Source of the DNA: Apostichopus japonicus
Taxonomy: Eukaryota > Echinodermata > Holothuroidea > Aspidochirotida > Stichopodidae
Reading direction: 5' to 3'
NCBI RefSeq assembly: GCF_037975245.1
Contig: NC_092564.1
Coordinates: forward strand, 20,623,984 to 20,687,983
Length of the DNA: 64,000 nucleotides
The notes under the pieces are model-generated. The model worked only from the letters and a program-made list of their open reading frames with translations, had not been told where the DNA came from and made no database searches. The position numbers were made by a program, and so were the translations under genes. Each line of letters begins with the position of its first letter. The first letter of the stretch is position 1. Positions 57,291 to 64,000 of the stretch are shown here, in pieces.

Positions 57291-59561
57291 GTCATAACAA
57301 TTGTCTCAATCAGATTTAGCAATGGTGATGGTTGGGTCTCCTGCTTTCAGCTAATATATATATCGTAAATAAAATAATACGATGGAAGAAATCTATTCAA
57401 CACAAAAGTCTCCATTAATTTAAGAAATAAAATAACCAAGTAAACAATTAACTTAGGCGAAAACGGAGAATGTGGTGGTGAGGGGTGGGAGGGGGATATT
57501 GTTACTACATGGGTAGTATACGTCTGTAGTATGCGCAATTGGAGTGGGTAAAGAGGACTAATTAACTAATTAATTTATCATCCACCGGTAGCTATAAGAC
57601 ATTGCCAAGAAACAGGCGTTTCTATGTATGGACAAAAAAAAATATGAACGAGAGAGAAAGAAAATATAAGAATGATGAAAATGAAAATATTTTCAAGATG
57701 TGCAATAATACTTATTTCTTCTTCGACCTGTTATGTACAAACAAATATTTACAAAAAAAAAACATTTTAGACGAATCTTTTAACAATAATCATCAACAAT
57801 AGAACAAAGAACAACTTCTTAGTGCTTTGTACCATTTGTTTTAACTTTAATTCTTTAATTCTAATTAGTTTGGAAATCGGCATCACTTTCCCAGTCTATA
57901 CGTCACCCATTAAATGTTACCTATACCGGTTTGTTGAGTTCACTCAACGACTTCCATCAAGTTTACAGCAAACGGTCCGGTGTTTGCCCCTCTCCCCCAC
58001 CCCTCCCCAATTAAACAAACTAGGATATCTTTCTAACAAATTTCACAAAATGATTATTGATTTCGTTTAATATGGAATTCATCCAAATCTGAACCTTTTC
58101 GTCGTCCGGGAACCCTTTTTTTCGCATTTGCATTTCAGCATATGCGCAAAACAGTACGATTGTTTTTTTTTTACCGCAATATATTGAAAAAAGAAATAAT
58201 TGATAATAGCTCAACTCAGAACGGACTCGGATTGCGGAATTCAGAGCAACCAAACTTTGAGGGATGACTTTTTAAAAGCACAATATTAATTTGATTTGAT
58301 TTGATTTATTTGATTTTCCACTGGATATATACATGTGGAGGGAAGTCCTCTAAAAAGCCAATTCAGGCTTAACAAGGTAAAGGACTCCCAGAAAAAAAAA
58401 AAAAATTGCGATTAGTTTGTAGATCGTTTAAAAAGCACTATACCATCCGTTTAAGGTTGTATTTATACAACATTTGTATTTATTTTTGAGAAATTACCCT
58501 TTAAACAAGTGAGGTTCATCAATTAAAACGACTGGATTATGTAGTCTAATGTACAGACCATTAACTTAACACAGTTCCTCCGATACAAGGCAAAGCTCAA
58601 TATGAACACATAAGAATTGAATGGCCGGCCTCAAATGACATACTTACAAAGCATTACAAATTTGCCAATGACAAACGGTGTTCAGTTGTATATGAAATGA
58701 ATATATTTCAATTGCGTTATTACATTTAATCTTGCACTGAGGAACATCTATGTCATCATCACATTAGCCTTAAAAGAGCTTTCCAGAGATTCAACATATT
58801 CTCAAGGTGAATATCTTGAAAACTGGAATAAATATGAAATATTACTAACACTTATCCCCACCCCCCCCCCAACCTCACACTTGAACTATGAATATCAAGG
58901 CCAAACTTCAGCCTAATTTCATCCTGTAATAAGAAGCTAGAATATTAGTAAAGCAATATATATTTAACCATTTTTCGTAATAATATCACACACAGATAAA
59001 GCTGATGGTTGGTCTCAATATTAACGCAATATTCTTCTTTAATTGTCCAATACCTATATATATATATCATGATTAACATAAGACTAAATAAACTTTCTCG
59101 TATGCTACTTTTCCTTGTTGTGTTTGTTAATTTTCCAATTGACTATACCGTAAGCTTTCGTTTTTGGTTGGGCAAGTTGGTTTCTATTTTCTATTGTAAC
59201 ATAACTGATCAGGAAATAATGTCATTTTTTAAAACTATTGTCAACTAATGAAATGGAATATATTTATATCCAATATATTCTTCTTAAGATCTAAGAAATG
59301 CATAACGATGATATTACAAAAAGAAAATACTTTGAAAACTCTTAACTTTTAAACAGCGTAGTTAAAAAATAAAATTGCACAGTAAATGAGCATCCTGTAT
59401 TAGGACGAAACCTCCGAGAAACTCTCCACCACTGTAGCGTAACGAAAGTATAAAATTGTTCAATGATTCACCCTTCCGCGCCCCTACAGTTTGGCTTTGG
59501 ATGGTAACCAACATTATTCTATGTGGTTAATCATATTGTTTTTTTTTCAATACAGAGATCA

Positions 59562-59567
59562 TTTATT
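59562..59567 (-). terminator. Candidate Evx poly(A) signal
   Basis: AATAAA on the minus strand, about 190 bases after the Evx stop. Chance occurrence is possible. Confidence 0.35.
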
Positions 59568-59756
59568 TAATAAGAAATGTGCATCGTCGAACGTTTCATT
59601 GCAGCAAGTTTGTTTGATTTATCGGAGAAGTTCAGAGTTTGTGACTAGTATAAAGGTCACCCCTAAAGACATCCTCATTAACATTACCCATCAGAGATAT
59701 CCAGCGGTATTGAAGACAGCTTAAACGTTGAAGTTCAAAATTACCACGTGGTGACG

Positions 59757-60344
59757 TCAGTAAGTGGCATGGAGCGGGATCACCGATGAATGCGGTGTAG
59801 AAGCAATGGTTGGCAAGCCTAGTGGTACGGCTGGAATCGACGGGCGGCTCTCACTTACAGCCGATGACGTCACGACAGGATGACAAGAATGTTGCGTTGA
59901 TGAAGCGTGAGTTGAATGAGGTGGCGTCAAATGCGCATGCGTAAGATGTGTGTGGTGGCAAGAACAGGTATGGGTTCCACTGGAGAGAGAGAGTGCAGCG
60001 TTAGACCGGTAGGCCGTCGGGTTAGCGATGACGTCGCTGCCGATGGGAACACTGCCATGTTGGTACGTATGCGCTGATAACGCCCTGACTAGCTCGGCCC
60101 TCTCTCGCAGTTGCAATGCGTAGGCGTCCATCGCTGTGTAATTCGGTGCTGCGGTTCCCGGAAGTGGTTGTGGGTAGTAATTCAGATGAGGAGATACAGA
60201 CGAATGACACGGGTACGGCATCCGACCAGAGAGGAGCAAAGAGTAGAAGTGAGGGTCGATGGGGGGTAAATGGTGGGGCCAGTGACAGGCTGCTAACGAC
60301 ATCCGTTGCCTTTTGTCTTTCATCCGACGATTTTGAAACCAAAC
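59757..60344 (-). CDS. Evx: Evx exon 3: homeodomain helix 3 and C-terminus
   Basis: The acceptor is CATTTATTTTCAG. It opens with [14 protein letters not shown] (homeodomain residues 47-60) and runs 195 codons to TGA at 59759-59757. It is clearly more GC-rich than its surroundings, as real coding sequence is here. Confidence 0.95.
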   Translation of the reverse strand, partial: VWFQNRRMKDKRQRMSLAACHWPHHLPPIDPHFYSLLLSGRMPYPCHSSVSPHLNYYPQPLPGTAAPNYTAMDAYALQLRERAELVRALSAHTYQHGSVPIGSDVIANPTAYRSNAALSLSSGTHTCSCHHTHLTHAHLTPPHSTHASSTQHSCHPVVTSSAVSESRPSIPAVPLGLPTIASTPHSSVIPLHATY

Positions 60345-63300
60345 CTGAAAATAAATGAGAAAGAATTTTTGTAACGACAGTCAAGTTAACCCTCAGAAAC
60401 TTAAAAAAAGGAGCTCAGTGTCTTTCCCGAGTAACCACCATATCCTCACCCCTATCCCCCCCACCCTACGCCGACTCCATCCCAATCTTGTTAGTTCAGA
60501 CTGCGTTTGCTTTGTTCAGTGATGAAGTGACTTACGATCTAATTTTGGCTGTATTGAAGACTCGCTGTTTATTACAAATACTCTTTACTACCTCGGAATC
60601 ATCCGGGAGTCTGTCAGTAGGTAAACCCATCCAAACAGGTTGAGTGGCACGCTCCCATTTTGCCCCGCAAACTGATGGTATGATCATGCCATTCCATATT
60701 AGATAACAACTCAACTTGCATCCCGTTAAATTCTCCAAACGAGGACTATACTTTCACTTGCACTTTCGTTTTTCTCTCTTCTTTTCTGTTTTATACTTTT
60801 ACCCTTTTCGGTTTACTCAGGCTAAAATATTTACCAAACTAACAAGAAAATAGAAAAATCAGTAGTAGCGGCCTCTTTCAAAGGGTCATATAAACAGTGT
60901 CCCAATAAAATTAACTCATTCTCTACATAGAAACAGAAAAACAGTTTGACATCCGTCCTTATTTCATGATCGACCGAGTCAGTTTTTCAGACGCAATTAT
61001 TTTTACATCTCCAATGTTTTAATTCCCTTGGGTTTTCACCTCAGACGAATAAACCATTCCTTCTATATACACAACAACATTTCGCTAAAATCATCGAATT
61101 TAATTTGCAATGACAATTGCTAATTGGTAAATTTGTACCTACAAGTGTGTATTTAAAAGCTGACGTTTTCTTTTTCTTCGTTTCTTTTTTGGTACCAATA
61201 TAATCTCTCTCTGTCTCTCTCTCGCAAGCAAAAATCTGGTCCTAAAAGTCGGACAACAATCTGACATTATTATGTTTCTTATAAGAAGAGAGAACCTTTA
61301 TTGTTTTTAAACGATCCAATACACTACTTTTGTTTCCTGTTTTTTTTTTTTTACTCTACTCTACTCCCCTCCCATAACCCCCAAACCAAAGCTCATACTA
61401 TCTCACTTTATACCTTCTTCGTGGCAGGCGATTGTTTACATAATCTTGCCTATTTAAACTACCATAAACCAAGACGCTACTTATTGGAACCCTAAGAAGG
61501 ATATGCTATTACGATAAACACATTAAATAGCAGAGGGAGATATAGAGAAAAGCATATGGAACCGACGTTTCAAAATATCAATTAGAAATAGAGAGAACCT
61601 ATATATACACGTGGAGACAAAAATGAGGAGAGAGCCATCCACTCTCGTTACTATTATCCCTATATAAACACTTCAAAAGACGATCATTTTATGGAACAGT
61701 GCCGCTTCAAAACTCGCGAATAAATGGCTTCGGATAGAAATACAAAAGAATATCTTACAATTATTATGGGGGCATTAAAAGACATTTCAAACGCAAGGGT
61801 TAAAAACGCATATATCTAAAGAGAGCGTGTTATCTAGACTTTAATACCGCCGTTCGTATTAAAAGGCCCATTAGCGTTATCTAAGGCAATACTGAACCAC
61901 ATGTTAAAAGTTACAAGGGAGAAGAAAAAAAAAGAAACTATACAGAGTCGAACGGACTGAGGGTGTATATGACAATGTTAATAATAACTCTAGAGGAAGG
62001 AAAGTGAGTTAAAGAGACAGAGAAAGAAAGCTAGTGAATTTCGTCAAGGAAATAAAATGTCGCAGGGAAGAGGGAGAGCTCACCGAGAGGAAGAGCAGGG
62101 ATGCGTTAACAGCCTAACCCCTGTCGACCCTCATTTAGAAAGAAATGCTTTTAACTCGAAGCAGGACTGTTGATCTCTTTTTGTTTTTGTAGCAAATTAT
62201 AATCCCTTTCTGTGACGCACTAATTCTTTTATACATGTACTTAGCAATGATTAAAATATCGTAAACTTAAAAGAAGTAGGATGTATGGAACATCAACTGG
62301 ACACTATAAAAACTTTCAGATAAAAAAAAATAAAAGAAAGAAAGTCGGAAAAGAGGAAACTGTTTTAGTTGAATGAGAAAAGAAAAGATAGATCTTGTTT
62401 ATAATTTGAGACCCGGATAACCCTTTTTTCACCTATACCTGAACGGATATGGGTGGATGCAAGATCTGATTTCACAGTATAAAGTGACCTAATTTATATA
62501 TAAAATCAACTTAAGAAGGGGCAACGTAATAATTTTGTTCCCTCTGAAAAATAAAAGTAAAAACTTCTTTTGATGGACAAACTTTAAACATCTCGCGGTT
62601 ACGACAATAATCATGGCCCGTTTCTCTTATTATTTTACGCTACAATCGGCTAAAACGGACACTCTTCGGTCTAACAGACAATGTGAAGGGAGGAAACCAT
62701 TTCAAGTTGATATTTATATACATGAACAATTTCAGGAAAAATTATAACTTTTGGCGCCTAAACCTATATATTTTATTGTTAATAAAGCAAGCGATTTCAT
62801 TTGTATAGTCATGTTTGTTTACGGTCAGTTATATATATGAACTATTTATTATATTAGTATCTATATAATAACGATTTGAGTTTGATTTGGCTAACCTTTG
62901 AGATTTTAAAATTAACTTTATATACGTTTTTATTTAAGTAAAGTAAGGTTAAGTAAACTCTTAAAAATGATCTTCCAATTTATGATATTTACATTTTTTA
63001 TTTTTGCTTCTAAAAGGATGTTATTTATAGAGAGCGATCCTTGCGCTTTTTCAGTACATTTTTCACTTGACATTTGTAAGGAGCGTACTTCTTTCACCTG
63101 TTCTTTTCTGTTTATATAACTGTCAGTGAATGTTGAATTTGGACATTTGCGCCAGGCAATGACAGTGTTATGTTTATCGGATTTACGTACTCTCTTTTAC
63201 AACAATTTTCAGCCACAAACTTATTAAACGCTCTCATAATTAAGTAATCACTAACTAATTTACATTTATTATGCATATCATTTTGTGTTTGCCACAAGTT

Positions 63301-63675
63301 CACCGTTATAACAACGCGCATATGAACTGTTATCATGCAAGCGCCTAGAATAAAAAGTATTGAATACAATTTTACCAAGAATAATTTAACTAAATCCACT
63401 TTTTAATTAAATGTTCAAAATAACTTTATGATTCAGACATTATATTGTATTTAATTAATATTAAATAATCTAGCGATGTGCTAGTTGTCTTATTCTGGTC
63501 CTATGTCGGTTATTTACCTTTATTGTAGATTCTGGAAGATTCAGAGAGGCAGCTAGCTCGCATCTTTTTGGCCTGGAGACGTAGTTTTCTCTCAAGAATT
63601 CCTCCTCTAGTCGACCAATCTGTTCTCTTGTAAACGCTGTCCGGTATCTTCTTATTTGACTGTTATCTCCAGAAT
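59757..63675 (-). CDS. Evx: Even-skipped/Evx homeobox gene, exons 2-3 (5' end outside window)
   Basis: A homeodomain transcription factor used in posterior, mesodermal and neural patterning. Exons 63675-63518 and 60344-59757 give 247 complete codons; exon 1 is beyond 64000. The homeodomain begins [12 protein letters not shown] and includes [18 protein letters not shown], then, across the intron, [14 protein letters not shown], with Gln50 and Asn51. The intron falls between homeodomain residues 46 and 47, as in vertebrate Evx genes. Downstream, [19 protein letters not shown] and LNYYPQP resemble the conserved Evx segment after the homeodomain. The C-terminal tail is rich in His, Ser, Thr and Pro and ends HATY. 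The first bases of exon 2 need one base from exon 1. Confidence 0.93.
60345..63517 (-). other. Evx intron splitting the homeobox
   Basis: A 3,173-base phase-0 intron. Mostly complex AT-rich sequence with few tandem repeats; no other exon recognised. An ORF at 63112-63399 has no homology I recognise. Confidence 0.85.
63518..63675 (-). CDS. Evx: Evx exon 2: homeodomain residues 1-46
   Basis: The acceptor is TTTTTATCTCATCAG and the donor GTAAAT. After two bases of a split codon and SGDNSQ, the homeodomain starts at 63655. Residues Arg5, Phe8, Leu16 and the RPKRCELA segment are of Evx type. Confidence 0.95.
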
Positions 63676-64000
63676 CTGATGAGATAAAAACCACATAAAC
63701 ATACTAAGTACTGAATTTAGAATCATTTTCTTATAAATCATATAATTATTACCTAATATGGTATAAAAACCGGGTGTTGCAATATTTGGTCAATTCCATA
63801 ATCTCTCACATCAATGTATAATATTAATCTCTGAGCAGCTCCTTTATACTGACACGCATATATACATGGGCTTATGCAAGTCTTTGTACTCTTACCTTCA
63901 TCAATCACTTGTTTTTAAATTTTTATGATTTTATTTATTATTTTGCTAAACGTGGCTATCTGAGGGCCTTAGTGGAATCATTATCAACAATTTAAACACC
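63676..64000 (-). other. Evx intron 1, partial
   Basis: The intron leading to exon 1 outside the window. No coding signal is seen. Confidence 0.7.

Larger units (their letters stand above)
35307..59756. other. Evx-HIBADH intergenic interval (24 kb), no gene found
   Basis: No ORF here shows a domain or credible splice structure. It contains the HIBADH promoter region on the left (no TATA box seen), the repeats listed separately, five (TA)n tracts, and stretches of complex, repeat-poor sequence at about 47.2-47.8 and 51.6-52.4 kb. The Evx 3' UTR is at the right end. Confidence 0.6.

Noticed and set aside
56886-57322. Two overlapping minus-strand ORFs of 120 and 136 aa rich in Pro, Thr and Tyr
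   Set aside because: Both frames translate the same minisatellite; open frames simply reflect repeat units lacking stops.
60022-60384. 120-aa and 80-aa ORFs overlapping Evx exon 3
   Set aside because: Shadow frames of the real Evx exon; only the 188-aa frame, extended to the acceptor, carries the homeodomain end.
63112-63399. 95-aa minus-strand ORF inside the Evx intron
   Set aside because: No domain, biased AT-rich composition, and it lies within a well-supported intron.

Overview
This is eukaryotic, intron-rich, AT-rich animal DNA. It is full of (TA)n tracts, poly-G/poly-C runs, minisatellites and decayed transposable elements. Three spliced protein genes can be reconstructed, all on the minus strand. 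They are a secreted C-type lectin, mitochondrial 3-hydroxyisobutyrate dehydrogenase (HIBADH), and an even-skipped/Evx homeobox gene whose 5' end lies beyond the right edge. A short secreted lectin of long-form CTLD type with a mannose-type EPN motif, an Evx gene of deuterostome type, and the repeat style all suggest a marine invertebrate deuterostome. An echinoderm, possibly a sea cucumber, is my best guess, but the species is an inference.

Layout. 1-4.7 kb: no gene found; a decayed LINE 3' end (about 1.8-2.1 kb), inverted G-rich repeats and a tRNA-derived SINE (4.09-4.25 kb). 4.76-15.2 kb: a three-exon lectin gene with an 8.9 kb first intron and a well-spaced TATA box and initiator. 15.2-27.4 kb: no confident gene; a 58-bp direct repeat just upstream of the lectin promoter, a 33-34 bp minisatellite interrupted by a long palindromic element (21.9-23.0 kb), a 90-bp tandem array (23.8-24.4 kb), a second SINE copy (25.0 kb) and an imperfect palindromic repeat (26.3 kb). 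27.4-35.3 kb: HIBADH in eight exons, with every junction in phase. 35.3-59.7 kb: a 24 kb gene-poor interval between HIBADH and Evx holding repeats (including a tandem family with a repeated GTCGTT/AACGAC stem-loop at 46.7-47.0 kb), (TA)n tracts and a few stretches of complex sequence that could be regulatory. 59.76 kb to the right edge: Evx exons 2 and 3, with the homeobox split between homeodomain residues 46 and 47.

Biology. The lectin is predicted to be secreted and to bind sugar. HIBADH acts in mitochondrial valine breakdown. Evx is a posterior/neural patterning transcription factor that sits beside Hox clusters in many animals. The genes are not functionally linked, but Evx next to HIBADH matches the human EVX1-HIBADH neighbourhood beside HOXA. 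This looks like conserved ancestral linkage with the relative orientation changed. The most unusual local structures are a five-copy tandem duplication of the HIBADH exon 5 splice-donor junction, the hairpin tandem repeat, and the palindrome inside the minisatellite.
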